Translations under genes and position numbers: made by a program
Assembly: GCF_004117055.1 (NCBI RefSeq)
Contig: NZ_CP026363.1
Coordinates: forward strand, 1,036,001 to 1,100,000
DNA: 64,000 nt
Direction: 5' to 3'
From: Brevibacillus agri
GTDB taxonomy: Bacteria > Bacillota > Bacilli > Brevibacillales > Brevibacillaceae
Shown here: piece by piece, positions 54,893-63,984 of the stretch
How the letters are laid out: each line of letters starts with the position of its first letter
How positions within the stretch are numbered: position 1 is the stretch's first letter
The notes under the pieces: model-generated
What the model saw: the letters and a program-made list of their open reading frames with translations, nothing else
Databases searched by the model: none
Told to the model about the DNA's origin: nothing

Positions 54893-55138
54893 ATGCCTGT
54901 AAAAGGCCAGAAATTTACGAGTTACACAACCGAATTCAAGCTGAAAGCGGTAAACATGTACTTGGAAGAAGGAATGGGCTACAACCGGGTGACGAAAGAG
55001 CTGAATTTAATCAGTAGCTCTTATATCAGAAGATGGGTCAAAAATTACCGGGAGCATGGGATCGAGGGGCTCACAGAGCGCAGAGGAAAAGCAGCAAGGC
55101 TCTCCAATGAAAAACCTCACCCCGAAAGAAAGGGATGA
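54893..55138 (+). pseudogene. IS3-family transposase OrfA, truncated
   Basis: 81 residues from ATG 54893 with aggaggg. KFTSYTTEFKLKAVNMYLEE, GMGYNRVTKELNLISSSYIR, RWVKNYREHGIEGLTERRGK is the HTH of IS3/IS150-type OrfA proteins. The frame ends soon after, within cctcaccccgaaagaaaggg; no orfB or second IS end was seen. It sits between fliT and a YjfB-type gene, a remnant in the flagellar cluster. Confidence 0.75.
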
Positions 55139-55192
55139 GGTCTGGTTAAAGCCGATGGCGAAGAAGGGATTCTTCGCTTTTTTCTTGCCTAA

Positions 55193-55384
55193 TTACACGC
55201 TGATATCAATCTGTTTCCCAAGTGTAGGGTGGGGAGCCTGTGTCGTTGCTTGGGCATTGGTAAAATCCTGGAGCATTACCATCGCGCCTGCTGCCTGGGT
55301 AGCTTGCGCCATTTTCAGCATGCTCAGGCCTACGGTTTGCTGGAGCTGGCTTACTTGCGCGCCCATAATGGAACTGATATCCAT
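55193..55384 (-). CDS. YjfB-family putative motility protein
   Basis: 63 residues from ATG 55384 behind gaggagg. MDISSIMGAQVSQLQQTVGL, SMLKMAQATQAAGAMVMLQD matches the short YjfB motility family (PF14070-like). Function unknown; position in the flagellar region supports the link. Minus strand, convergent with the orfA remnant and divergent from the stator genes. Confidence 0.82.
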   Translation of the reverse strand: MDISSIMGAQVSQLQQTVGLSMLKMAQATQAAGAMVMLQDFTNAQATTQAPHPTLGKQIDISV

Positions 55385-55447
55385 ATCGAATTTCCTCCTC
55401 TCCTGCCATGTCCATTCTTTACATTTATCGGCAGAGCGAACCTCTGC

Positions 55448-55479
55448 TATAATAATGGAATTCAAATCAACCGATACAC
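55448..55479 (+). promoter_or_regulatory. Candidate promoter(s) of the stator operon
   Basis: TATAAT at 55448-55453 and, overlapping, a sigma-D-like TAAT-16 bp-ACCGATAC. Either could drive the MotA/MotB-like pair; neither is a full match. Confidence 0.4.
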
Positions 55480-55534
55480 CAATAGAAAACCTCAACCTGC
55501 TTTACCAGGAAAGAACGTTAGGAAGGTGACACCA

Positions 55535-56344
55535 TTGTCCACAAAACGTCGCTCACTCGTCTTGATCGGAGCCGTCGTCCTCATTTTCATACACGCCGTT
55601 TACATGAACGGCAACCTCGCCGATCTGCTGAACGTGACCGCCATCGAGCTGGTCGCGCTCGCTGTAGTGGTTTCCTACGCGATCAAGCGCAAGCACCTCG
55701 ACCTGAAAAAAATGATCCGCCTGCTGATTCACGGGCGGGACAGCAACGTCGAGGAGACGATCAAGCGCTTCTACTACTACGCGCTCGTCCAGAAAGAACA
55801 GGGATATATCGCGCTCGAGCGCGAGTTGCAGCAGGAGCGGGACTCGTTCGTGCAGCGCGGCAGCTTGCTGGCGATCGAGGGTGTGCCTGAGGAAGAACTG
55901 CGAATGATCCTGGAGAACGAGCTGAAAGGCGAGCAGTATCGCTACCAACAGGCAGCAGGCTTCTTTCGGCTTATCAGCTTGCTTGCGCCAGGGATGGGGC
56001 TGGTCGGGACGCTGCTCGGGATGACAGGGGTGCTCAAATCGCTGGAAGACATGGCACTCACAGGGCACAGCCTGAGCGCAGCCGTTGTCGCCACGCTCTA
56101 CGGTGCGCTCCTTGCCAACTTGTTCGCGCTGCCGTGCTACTACCGGATGATGGATTTGTATGACCGGGAAATGTTTGAAAAACGGCTGTATATCGAGGGC
56201 TGCGTCGGTTTGCAGCGGATGGAGACGCCGCGCCTGTTGTTTGAAAAGCTCAACTCGTTTTTGCCAGGCGACCAGAAGCTGGTGCTCGTCAAAGAGCCTG
56301 GTAGCATGAAGGGCACGATTGAAAGGCAGGATCGCTATGCATGA
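55535..56344 (+). CDS. MotA-like stator protein (MotA/TolQ/ExbB family)
   Basis: 269 residues from TTG 55535 with aggaaggtg. Two N-terminal helices (RSLVLIGAVVLIFIHAVY; VTAIELVALAVVVSYAI), a cytoplasmic domain (60-180), then helices 3-4 with the channel prolines: LISLLAPGMGLVGTLLGMTG and AAVVATLYGALLANLFALPC. This is the MotA plan and size. Overlaps the OmpA-domain gene by 8 bp, so the pair forms one stator. The ion (H+ or Na+) cannot be told from the sequence alone. Confidence 0.88.
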   Translation: MSTKRRSLVLIGAVVLIFIHAVYMNGNLADLLNVTAIELVALAVVVSYAIKRKHLDLKKMIRLLIHGRDSNVEETIKRFYYYALVQKEQGYIALERELQQERDSFVQRGSLLAIEGVPEEELRMILENELKGEQYRYQQAAGFFRLISLLAPGMGLVGTLLGMTGVLKSLEDMALTGHSLSAAVVATLYGALLANLFALPCYYRMMDLYDREMFEKRLYIEGCVGLQRMETPRLLFEKLNSFLPGDQKLVLVKEPGSMKGTIERQDRYA

Positions 56345-57146
56345 CGATCGGTTGTACGATGAGAAAGAGCTGGAGAAAAGCTGGCTCATCAGCTACAGCG
56401 ACTTGATTACGCTACTGTTCGTCATCGTCATTATCATCGCGGCGACGCAAATGACGAAGATTCAGACCCAGCGCGAAGCCGCCAAAAAGGAGCAAGCTGA
56501 ACAGCAGGCCAATCTGAAGCAGGTGCATGAGAGCCTCGATCTGTTGAATTTGCAAAAGCTGGAGCTAGAACGCGAGATTCATCAACTGGAGGGGCAAAAA
56601 AAGGCGCTCACAGGCACCGTGGATGAAAAAGGCACACAGGAGCAAGAGCAGGCGCAAAAGAGCGTGCCAAAGCCGCCTGTCGGCATGCCGGACACGGGTG
56701 AGCGCGATATGGAGACGGTGCACAACCAGCTCTCGTCCGCTTTGGCCGAGCTGAATCTGGACTACGAGGAGACCGAAGAGGGATTGCGCATCCGCCTTCC
56801 GGAGAAAATTTTGTTCGCCAGTGGCTCTGCTGATCTCCAGGAGCAGGGGAAAGAGGTCGTAGGCACTGTAGCACGTGTGTTGCAGCGCTACGAGTACAAA
56901 GTGAGGATCGAAGGCTACACAGACGACGTGCCGATCTCGCGCAGCGCATACAAGTCCAACTGGGAGCTGTCCTCTGCCCGCGCTATTGCGGTGATGCGGG
57001 AAATGGTTGATGCATATTCCTTGCCGGCGTCGCGCTTTACGGTGGCAGGATTGGGAGAATACAGGCCACTCGTGGACAATTCGAACGAAGAGAACCGCGC
57101 GCGCAACCGCCGGGTAGAGGTTATTATTTTGGCGGAAAAAGAATAA
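56337..57146 (+). CDS. MotB-like stator protein with OmpA domain
   Basis: 269 residues from ATG 56337. A single membrane helix (22-42) carries the plug/ion-binding region SYSDLITLLFVIVIII, with the essential Asp in SYSD. A long coiled coil (45-115) leads to the OmpA-like peptidoglycan-binding domain (150-265): RIRLPEKILFASGSADLQEQ, RIEGYTDDVPI, WELSSARAIAVMREM, RNRRVEVIIL. Couples ion flow to flagellar rotation with its MotA-like partner. A terminator follows. Confidence 0.92.
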   Translation: MHDDRLYDEKELEKSWLISYSDLITLLFVIVIIIAATQMTKIQTQREAAKKEQAEQQANLKQVHESLDLLNLQKLELEREIHQLEGQKKALTGTVDEKGTQEQEQAQKSVPKPPVGMPDTGERDMETVHNQLSSALAELNLDYEETEEGLRIRLPEKILFASGSADLQEQGKEVVGTVARVLQRYEYKVRIEGYTDDVPISRSAYKSNWELSSARAIAVMREMVDAYSLPASRFTVAGLGEYRPLVDNSNEENRARNRRVEVIILAEKE

Positions 57147-57177
57147 TTCGTATTTTTCAGATAAATAGATCGTTTTC

Positions 57178-57237
57178 AGGCAGGATTTTTATATACAGGA
57201 TAGAAGTATATCCGGTGTATACGAATCCTGCCTTTTT
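57178..57237 (+). terminator. Terminator after the stator genes
   Basis: aggcaggatt/aatcctgcct 10-bp stem around a 36-nt partly paired loop, then tttt. Confidence 0.75.
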
Positions 57238-57314
57238 GCTGCTAATTCCAGTTCTATACCAAAACTCGACTCCGTAACCATAGTACCAGAGCCGCAGAAC
57301 GCGCAGGAAAATAG

Positions 57315-57358
57315 TTATACACAGCTTGTGCACAACGTCATGTGGATAATGTGGATAA
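57315..57358. promoter_or_regulatory. DnaA-box cluster
   Basis: Three consensus boxes in 44 bp: TTATACACA (57315-57323) and, on the other strand, two directly abutting TGTGGATAA (57341-57349, 57350-57358). The palindrome ttgtgcacaa (57326-57335) and a partial box (tttgtggag) lie close by. The sequence lies about 90 bp before the ABC binding-protein start, so DnaA may regulate it or be titrated here. Confidence 0.72.
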
Positions 57359-57449
57359 CTTTGTGGAGAACGCAAAAAACACATGATTTCCATGTGGACA
57401 GTGCTGGGGAAAAGTAAGCATACACAGAGAGAAACAAGGGGGATTTTTA

Positions 57450-58271
57450 ATGCGTATCGGGAAAAAGTGGTTCAAGTCTCTTGTGCTGGTCGTAGGCGTG
57501 GGGCTTTTGGTCTCAGCCTGTGGATCGGGTGGCCAGCAAAGCTCGGGAAGCGGAACTGGCGCGAGCGGCTCAGGGTCAGGCTCCGGCTCGGGTGAAAAAG
57601 TGTACGTGGTAGGAACAGATGCAGCTTATCCGCCGTTCCAGATGCTGGAGGCCGACAAAATCAGCGGCCATGACATTGACGTGATGAATGCGATCGCAGA
57701 AGCGGGAGGATTCAAGATCGAGTGGAAAAACACAGGCTGGGACCCGCTGTTCGACGGATTGGACAAAGGGACGGTGGACATCGGGATTTCGTCGATCACG
57801 ATCACGGACAAGCGCAAGGAAAAATACGATTTCTCGGATTCGTACTTCGAAGCGAATCAGCTCATTCTCGTAGCGGAAGACTCTCAGGTGACCAAGCTGG
57901 CCGATCTGAAAGGCAAAAAGATCGGGGTACAGGCCGCGACTACAGGGGAAGAAGTGGTCAAAAAGGCGTTTGGCGATACGTATCAAGGCTTGATGGGCTA
58001 TGACGACATGCCTTCGTCCGTGGACGATTTCTTCAATGGCCGTGTCGATGCAGTTGTCGGGGATAATGGCGTGCTGCAATATTACGTAAATAAAATCAAA
58101 GACAAGAAGTTCAAGCTGATAAAAGACGACTCGTTTGAAAAAGAATACTACGGAATCATGGTGAAAAAGGGCAACACGGACGCGCTGAACAAAATCAACG
58201 ACGGCTTGAAGAAAATCAAGGAAAACGGCAAGCTCCAGGAAATCTACAACCAGTACTTTGGCAGCAATTAG
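57450..58271 (+). CDS. Amino acid ABC transporter substrate-binding lipoprotein
   Basis: 273 residues. Lipoprotein signal peptide with lipobox LVSAC (Cys24), then a Gly/Ser linker (25-48). The SBP_bac_3 domain starts at VYVVGTDAAYPPFQMLE and has GHDIDVMNAIAEAGGFKIEW, DIGISSITITDKRKEKYDFS, LADLKGKKIGVQAATTGEE and VDAVVGDNGVLQYYV, the pattern of polar amino acid binders such as the glutamine or arginine type. Exposed outside the membrane, it delivers ligand to the permease encoded next. Confidence 0.93.
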   Translation: MRIGKKWFKSLVLVVGVGLLVSACGSGGQQSSGSGTGASGSGSGSGSGEKVYVVGTDAAYPPFQMLEADKISGHDIDVMNAIAEAGGFKIEWKNTGWDPLFDGLDKGTVDIGISSITITDKRKEKYDFSDSYFEANQLILVAEDSQVTKLADLKGKKIGVQAATTGEEVVKKAFGDTYQGLMGYDDMPSSVDDFFNGRVDAVVGDNGVLQYYVNKIKDKKFKLIKDDSFEKEYYGIMVKKGNTDALNKINDGLKKIKENGKLQEIYNQYFGSN

Positions 58272-58281
58272 TCATCAGTAG

Positions 58282-58307
58282 CCGGGTGCGTCGCGGGACG
58301 TGCCCGG
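58282..58307 (+). other. Intercistronic hairpin
   Basis: ccgggtgcgtc/gacgtgcccgg stem with wobbles and no T run, between binding-protein and permease genes. Typical of elements that protect the upstream part of an ABC operon mRNA and lower downstream expression. Confidence 0.6.
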
Positions 58308-58352
58308 TGTTTGTGACTCCAGTGCTGACATACACGAAGGGAGGACTTGCCA

Positions 58353-59027
58353 TTGGACTGGAGCGTCATCTATGAATATCGCGAGCTGTTTATCCGAGGC
58401 ATTATCAATACCATTTTACTAACGGCGGTTGCTACCGTTTGCGGGACCTTTTTGGGGTTGTTTATCAGTTTGGGCAAAATGTCGTCGAACCGCTTTTGGC
58501 GGTGGACATGCTCGATCTACGTGGAGCTTTTTCGGGGGACGCCGATGCTGGTGCAAATTTTGCTGATTCACTTCGCCGTCATCCCGTCTATCTGGGGACT
58601 GTTTTTTTCGGGAGAGAGCAGTCCGGAAGCGATCTACTCCGGATTCGTGGCGCTGTCGCTCAACGCAGCGGCCTACATCGCCGAGATTTTTCGCGCAGGG
58701 ATTCAATCGATCGATCCGGGACAGATGGAAGCGGCACGCTCGCTCGGGATGACGAAGGGGCTGGCGATGCGGCTGATTATTTTGCCGCAGGCGTTTACCC
58801 GGATGCTTCCTGCCATCGGGAACGAATTTATCGCCCTTTTAAAAGACTCCTCCCTCTGCGCCGTTATTGCGACACCGGAGTTGAATTACGCCGCCATGAA
58901 CGTGGCGAAGAGCACGTTTGAGCGCTACCCGCCGTATTTGACAGAGGCGGCTGTGTACCTGGTGCTCACGTTGTTCCTGTCGCGGGTAGTCGTAAGAGGA
59001 TTGGAGAAAAAATATTCAACGAGATAG
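58353..59027 (+). CDS. Amino acid ABC transporter permease (HisM/GlnP family)
   Basis: 224 residues from TTG 58353 (gggagga 7 bases upstream; TTG 58347 is too close). Five or so membrane helices; FRGTPMLVQILLIHF and the EAA loop EAARSLGMTKGLAMRLIILP with ALLKDSSL are family signatures. It probably forms a homodimer. No ATPase gene follows, so the importer must use an ATPase encoded elsewhere. Confidence 0.93.
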   Translation: MDWSVIYEYRELFIRGIINTILLTAVATVCGTFLGLFISLGKMSSNRFWRWTCSIYVELFRGTPMLVQILLIHFAVIPSIWGLFFSGESSPEAIYSGFVALSLNAAAYIAEIFRAGIQSIDPGQMEAARSLGMTKGLAMRLIILPQAFTRMLPAIGNEFIALLKDSSLCAVIATPELNYAAMNVAKSTFERYPPYLTEAAVYLVLTLFLSRVVVRGLEKKYSTR

Positions 59028-59119
59028 AAGAATGCAGCTTCTGATTTTGGAGAAACTAGAGGTGTACACACAAAGATTTGTAATCCAAATTTTTACAAGA
59101 GAAAGGGTTGTGCTGTTTC

Positions 59120-59317
59120 ATGCAAGGCAAAGTAAAATGGTTTAACGCAGAAAAAGGTTTTGGTTTTATCGAGCGAGAAGGTGGCGACGACGTATTTGTC
59201 CACTTTTCCGCGATTCAGTCGGATGGTTTTCGGACATTGGAAGAAGGACAAGCTGTAGAATTTGATATTGTGGAAGGCGACCGCGGGCCGCAAGCAGCCA
59301 ATGTCGTCAAACTGTAA
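59120..59317 (+). CDS. Cold-shock protein (Csp family)
   Basis: 65 residues from ATG 59120. RNP1 KGFGFIE and RNP2 VFVHFSAI are intact in the single OB fold, [20 protein letters not shown]. Binds single-stranded RNA as a chaperone. A long leader (about 90 nt) may carry cold regulation. A possible ATG four codons upstream is ignored because CspA/B/D proteins begin M(Q/E)xGxVKWFN. Confidence 0.97.
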   Translation: MQGKVKWFNAEKGFGFIEREGGDDVFVHFSAIQSDGFRTLEEGQAVEFDIVEGDRGPQAANVVKL

Positions 59318-59335
59318 ATCATATCGCTGACAGCA

Positions 59336-59373
59336 AATCCCCCTGGCCAACATCAGGCTCGGGGGGATTTTTA
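59336..59373. terminator. Terminator between convergent csp and HD-GYP genes
   Basis: aatccccc/gggggatt stem followed by a T run on the plus strand. Confidence 0.85.
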
Positions 59374-59376
59374 CGT

Positions 59377-60429
59377 CTAGCTAATCATTCGGGTGATGGT
59401 AAGCGCGCGATGCTCGCGCAAATCCAAAAACTCGTCTCCTCGGCGAACGAGTGGACGCATCGGTTCATCGGTATGAATCATAATGATTTCGACGTGGTCT
59501 CCATTGCTGAGCAACGCCTGAGAGCCGACGTAGAGCAAAATAATGTACTGGATAAAACGCGAAACGATCAAAGGGTTCAGTTGGCCTTGGCATGCCAGCT
59601 CCCACAATACGTTGGCAGCGTGAAAGGGAGAGGTGCCGCGGCGGTAGACGCGGTCTGTGCAGATAGCGTCGAACACGTCAGCAACGCTGATGATCTGGCA
59701 CTCCAGAGGGATGTCTTCCTTTTGGCAGCCATGAGGATAGCCGCTGCCATCCAGGCGCTCGTGATGCATGAGAGCGCACCTGGCGATCCACTCGTCAGCG
59801 TCCTCCATCGACAGGAGCAGCTCGCTGCCGTAGAGGGTGTGCAGCTTCATGATCTCGTACTCTTCATCGCTCAAGCGATCGGGTTTGGACAAAATCTCGT
59901 CGGGAATCATCATCTTCCCTACGTCATGCAAGAGACCGGCTTGTCCCAAGCGGTAGATTTCGTCCTGGGGTCTTCCTGCGATTTTACCGATCAGGGCAGC
60001 TACGATTCCGACATTGAGAGAATGGCGATAGGTGTAATTTTCCGTGCCTTCCTTGATGTAGAGGAACCGGAGGAAGCCCATTCGCTGGAGCACTTGGTCC
60101 AGCAGAGGATAAAATGTGCTGTTGAACTGATGCAGGGGAGGAACAGAACCTGTAGCGATCTGTTTGAAAAGGTGCTCGGTTTCTTTGACTGCTGCAATGT
60201 ACTCGCGGGCAGCTTCTGCCTCGTTCCAATGCAGAATGGGCAAAGGCTGCTCGGGAGCTTCCGACGCAGAAGTGACGTGCACAGCTTGAATGTGGTGTGC
60301 CTCCAAAAGTCGAATGTCACTCAGGTGAAGGACTGCCCCGGCGGGCAAAAGAAGCAGGCCGTACTCATTGTAGACGTCTTGCGCGAGCGTAGTACCAATA
60401 ATGGAATGAGAAGGTTTCACCTCTGCCAT
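59377..60429 (-). CDS. HD-GYP domain protein, probable c-di-GMP phosphodiesterase
   Basis: 350 residues from ATG 60429 with ggaggaa. An N-terminal helper domain (1-65) of the type often fused to HD-GYP is followed by the HD-GYP domain (115-285): TYRHSLNVGIVAALIG, AGLLHDVGKMMIPDEIL with HD at 168-169, and HHERLDGSGYPHG (222-234), where the GYP triad is complete. The C-terminus (300-350) is beta-rich. It should degrade c-di-GMP and so oppose signalling through the degenerate GGDEF receptor at 22939. Confidence 0.93.
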   Translation of the reverse strand: MAEVKPSHSIIGTTLAQDVYNEYGLLLLPAGAVLHLSDIRLLEAHHIQAVHVTSASEAPEQPLPILHWNEAEAAREYIAAVKETEHLFKQIATGSVPPLHQFNSTFYPLLDQVLQRMGFLRFLYIKEGTENYTYRHSLNVGIVAALIGKIAGRPQDEIYRLGQAGLLHDVGKMMIPDEILSKPDRLSDEEYEIMKLHTLYGSELLLSMEDADEWIARCALMHHERLDGSGYPHGCQKEDIPLECQIISVADVFDAICTDRVYRRGTSPFHAANVLWELACQGQLNPLIVSRFIQYIILLYVGSQALLSNGDHVEIIMIHTDEPMRPLVRRGDEFLDLREHRALTITRMIS

Positions 60430-60578
60430 GAGGATTCCTCCAGTGCGATGACGACCGCGATATAGGATTGAGTGACTACCCTCTCTATTATAACATAGGG
60501 AAACTAGCGAGTATTGGTAAAATTCTGTCGATTATTGCCGGATTGTAAAAATTTCACTAAGATTTTTTTTAGCTTGGA

Positions 60579-60605
60579 GCAGGATTAATTACAGGGGTGC
60601 CGAAT
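60579..60605 (+). promoter_or_regulatory. Sigma-H-type promoter of hpf
   Basis: GCAGGATTA (60579-60587), 11 bp, GCCGAAT (60599-60605). It fits the sigma-H consensus RNAGGAWWW-n11-12-RNNGAAT at every position listed. The B. subtilis orthologue is transcribed by sigma-H and sigma-B. Confidence 0.78.
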
Positions 60606-60636
60606 ACCTATATATAGACGGAAGGAGGTTGGAACC

Positions 60637-61191
60637 ATGAAATTTAATATTCGTGGAGAAAACATTCAAGTCACCGCAGCACTGAAAGAGTATGTGGAAA
60701 AGAAAGTCGGCCGTCTCGAAAAATATTTCGAAACTACGCCTGCAGATGTACAAGTTACCATGCATGTACATCGTGGAGAAGGCACAATCGAGGTAACAAT
60801 CCCGCTTGCCGGGGTGATTATCCGAGCAGAAGAAACACACGAGGATATGTATGCCGCTATTGACCTGGTGGCAGAAAAGCTGGAGCGTCAAGTTCGCAAG
60901 CATAAAACGAAACTGATGCGCAAGCTGCGGGTTGATTCCGCTGCGAAAGTCGGACAGCGCGATAGTCAGCCAGTAGCTGTGATGATACCAGATGTCGATG
61001 AGGAAGATGTTGACATTGATATTGTCAGAACGAAGCGTTTTGACCTGAAACCGATGGATGCGCAGGAAGCCGTCATGCAGATGGATATGCTGGGACACAG
61101 CTTCTTCGTTTTCCAAAACAGCGATACCAACGACGTCAGCGTGGTGTACCGCCGCAACGACGGACGCTATGGTTTGATTGAACCGAAATAA
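60637..61191 (+). CDS. hpf: Ribosome hibernation promoting factor, long form
   Basis: 184 residues from ATG with ggaggttgg. N-terminal ribosome-binding domain (MKFNIRGENIQVTAALKEYV, then KVGRLEKYF) and the C-terminal dimerisation domain of long HPF (IVRTKRFDLKPMDAQEAVMQ, MDMLGHSFFVFQN). Joins 70S ribosomes into inactive 100S dimers in stationary phase. In B. subtilis this gene (yvyD) precedes secA as here. Confidence 0.96.
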   Translation: MKFNIRGENIQVTAALKEYVEKKVGRLEKYFETTPADVQVTMHVHRGEGTIEVTIPLAGVIIRAEETHEDMYAAIDLVAEKLERQVRKHKTKLMRKLRVDSAAKVGQRDSQPVAVMIPDVDEEDVDIDIVRTKRFDLKPMDAQEAVMQMDMLGHSFFVFQNSDTNDVSVVYRRNDGRYGLIEPK

Positions 61192-61224
61192 CGAAACTTT
61201 ACATTTCTTTACTCGTATAAGACT

Positions 61225-61252
61225 AGGGAGTTGCTTTTGGCAACTCCCTTTA
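61225..61252 (+). terminator. Terminator after hpf
   Basis: agggagttgc/gcaactccct perfect 10-bp stem, 5-nt loop, short T tail. Confidence 0.75.
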
Positions 61253-61385
61253 CTTGTGTATATGAGCTTCTATTTGTTAAAATAGCTTTTTAGAAAGTAT
61301 TATTTTCGTAGAATCGGTATCCTTTTTTCTGGCGCGCCAGGTGGTGCGATATTTTTGTCCGGAAGCATATGGAAGGGGTGTCCTC

Positions 61386-63905
61386 ATGTTAGGACTCGTT
61401 AAAAAGATATTTGGCGACAGCAATGAACGTGAAGTGAAAAAGATGTTTAAGCGCGTGGAAGCGATCAACGCGCTCGAACCAAGCATAGCAGCGCTTTCCG
61501 ACGAGCAACTGCGGGAGAAGACCGCAGAGTTCAAAGCCCGGCTGGCCCAGGGGGAGCAGTTGGACAAAATTTTGAACGAAGCATTTGCCGTTGTGCGCGA
61601 AGCATCGAAGCGGGTTTTGGGCATGCGCCACTTCGATGTCCAGTTGATTGGCGGTATGGTGTTGCAGGAAGGCCGCATTGCCGAGATGAAAACCGGTGAG
61701 GGGAAAACCTTGGTGGCTACCTTGGCGACCTACCTCAACGCTCTACTTGGCAAAGGCGTTCACGTCGTAACAGTGAACGAATACTTGGCAGAGCGCGACT
61801 CGCGGATCATGGGCCAACTGTACAACTTCCTCGGTCTGACAGTCGGCCTGAACAAAAACGGACTGAGCCCGGAAGAAAAGCGGGCCGCTTATGCTTGTGA
61901 CATTACGTATGGTACGAACAACGAGTTCGGCTTTGACTATTTGCGCGACAACATGGTTCTGTACAAGGAACAGATGGTGCAGCGCCCGCTCTTTTTCGCC
62001 ATCATCGACGAGGTGGACAGCATCCTGATCGACGAGGCGCGGACGCCGCTGATTATTTCCGGATCGGCAAACAAATCGACAGAGCTCTACTACATCTGCT
62101 CGCACTTTGTGAAGCGGCTGGAGCCGGAAAAAGACTTTACGATTGACGAAAAGCTGAAGATCGTCAACCTGACAGACGAAGGTGTGGGCAAGGTCGAGAA
62201 AGCTTTCAACATCGACAACCTGTACGATACGGCACACATCACCTTGAACCACCACATTACAGCGGCATTGAAAGCCCAGGTCCTGTTCAAGCGCGACGTA
62301 GACTACGTGGTGCAAGAGGGCGAGGTTGTGATCGTCGACGAGTTCACGGGCCGTCTGATGGTGGGACGCCGGTACAGCGACGGTTTGCATCAGGCGATTG
62401 AAGCCAAGGAAGGTCTGCGCGTGCAGAGCGAGAGCATGACGCTCGCTACGATCACCTTGCAAAACTACTTCCGTATGTATGAAAAGCTTGCCGGTATGAC
62501 CGGGACGGCGAAAACAGAGGAAGAAGAGTTCAAAAAGATTTACGGTCTGGACGTTGTCGTCATTCCAACGAACAAGCCGGTCATTCGCCAAGACTTGCCG
62601 GACCTGGTTTTCAAAACCGAAGCTGCCAAGTACCGTGCGGTTGTGAACGACATCGTCGAACGTCATAAAAAAGGCCAGCCGATTCTCGTCGGTACGATTT
62701 CCATTGAAAACTCGGAGCGGCTGTCGCACATGCTGAAGCAAAAAGGCGTTCCGCACAGCGTGTTGAATGCGAAGCATCACGAGCGCGAGGCGGAAATCGT
62801 CGCGCGCGCAGGTCAATACGGTGCGGTGACGATTGCTACCAACATGGCCGGTCGCGGTACGGACATCCAGTTGGGCGAAGGCGTAGCGGAATTGGGCGGC
62901 CTGCACATTATCGGTACAGAGCGTCACGAGAGCCGCCGGATCGACAACCAGTTGCGCGGTCGTGCCGGGCGTCAAGGGGACCCGGGTTCCTCCCAGTTCT
63001 TCCTGTCGATGCAGGATGAGCTGATGCGCCGCTTTGGTGCCGACAATATCATGAACATGATGGATCGTCTGGGCATGGAAGAAGACATGCCGATCGAGAG
63101 CCGTCTGGTTACCCGTGCGGTAGAATCTGCGCAAAAACGTGTCGAAGGAGCCAACTTCGATGCACGGAAAGGCGTACTCCAGTACGACGACGTGATGAAC
63201 CAGCAGCGCCTCGTCGTTTACAAACAGCGCAAAGACATCCTGGAGCAAGAAAACCTCAGCGATGTTGCGCTCAACATGATTTACAGCGTGCTGGAGCGTG
63301 CTGTCGAGCAGCATTGCCCAAAAGAAGAGGTACCGGAGGATTGGGACCTGCAAGCATTGGCCGATGCGGCGAACAACGGCTTCCTGCACGATGAAACCAT
63401 TACCGTCTCCATGCTGAAAGGCAAGGAAGCAGAGGAAATCGTCGAGTTGCTGAAAGCCGAAGTCGTCAAACAGTACAAAGAGCGCGAAGCTCAAATCGGC
63501 GAGATGATGCGCGAGTTCGAAAAAGTGGTCATTCTGCGCGCTGTCGACAGCAAATGGATGGATCACATCGACGCGATGGATCAACTGCGCCAAGGGATTC
63601 ACCTGCGTGCTTACGCGCAAAACGATCCGCTGCGCGAGTACCAGTTCGAAGGCTACGAGATGTATCAAGCGATGCTGGCTTCCGTACAGGAAGAGGTGGC
63701 CATGTACATCATGAAGGCCGAAGTGAGCCAAAACCTGGAGCGCCAGGATGTCATCCGCGGCCAGGGCATCGACCCGAACCAACTGCAGACGTCAGGCCCA
63801 TCCGACCGTCCGGACCCTGAGACGTCTGGCGATGCCGACCCGAAAAACCGCGCGCAGCGCCGTGCCCAGGAGCAGGAGCGCCGTCGCCAAAACAAAAAAC
63901 AGTAA
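61386..63905 (+). CDS. secA: Preprotein translocase ATPase SecA
   Basis: 839 residues from ATG 61386 (ggaagggg upstream). NBD1 Walker [12 protein letters not shown] (101-111), [19 protein letters not shown], the cross-linking domain, NBD2 with [13 protein letters not shown] and [17 protein letters not shown], and the helical scaffold [20 protein letters not shown]. Position after hpf marks it as the housekeeping SecA1. The usual C-terminal zinc motif (CxCGSGKKYKxCC) is absent; the protein ends in a basic Arg/Gln tail ([20 protein letters not shown]). A terminator follows. Confidence 0.97.
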   Translation: MLGLVKKIFGDSNEREVKKMFKRVEAINALEPSIAALSDEQLREKTAEFKARLAQGEQLDKILNEAFAVVREASKRVLGMRHFDVQLIGGMVLQEGRIAEMKTGEGKTLVATLATYLNALLGKGVHVVTVNEYLAERDSRIMGQLYNFLGLTVGLNKNGLSPEEKRAAYACDITYGTNNEFGFDYLRDNMVLYKEQMVQRPLFFAIIDEVDSILIDEARTPLIISGSANKSTELYYICSHFVKRLEPEKDFTIDEKLKIVNLTDEGVGKVEKAFNIDNLYDTAHITLNHHITAALKAQVLFKRDVDYVVQEGEVVIVDEFTGRLMVGRRYSDGLHQAIEAKEGLRVQSESMTLATITLQNYFRMYEKLAGMTGTAKTEEEEFKKIYGLDVVVIPTNKPVIRQDLPDLVFKTEAAKYRAVVNDIVERHKKGQPILVGTISIENSERLSHMLKQKGVPHSVLNAKHHEREAEIVARAGQYGAVTIATNMAGRGTDIQLGEGVAELGGLHIIGTERHESRRIDNQLRGRAGRQGDPGSSQFFLSMQDELMRRFGADNIMNMMDRLGMEEDMPIESRLVTRAVESAQKRVEGANFDARKGVLQYDDVMNQQRLVVYKQRKDILEQENLSDVALNMIYSVLERAVEQHCPKEEVPEDWDLQALADAANNGFLHDETITVSMLKGKEAEEIVELLKAEVVKQYKEREAQIGEMMREFEKVVILRAVDSKWMDHIDAMDQLRQGIHLRAYAQNDPLREYQFEGYEMYQAMLASVQEEVAMYIMKAEVSQNLERQDVIRGQGIDPNQLQTSGPSDRPDPETSGDADPKNRAQRRAQEQERRRQNKKQ

Positions 63906-63933
63906 GGCATAGCCTACATTAGCCAGCAATCAA

Positions 63934-63984
63934 AGCATTCCTCTGCACAGCGGCCATTTCGCTGCGGGAGGGATGCTTTTTCTT
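63934..63984 (+). terminator. Rho-independent terminator after secA
   Basis: aagcattcc/gggatgctt outer stem with a partly paired interior (agcg/cgct), then ttttcttttc. Confidence 0.85.

Noticed and set aside
61743-63782. Long minus-strand frame opposite secA
   Set aside because: Antisense shadow of strongly biased SecA codons; no start signal and no recognisable motif.
61386-63905. Identification as accessory SecA2
   Set aside because: Full-length SecA1 domain set, with hpf immediately upstream as in Bacillus; only the zinc tail is missing.
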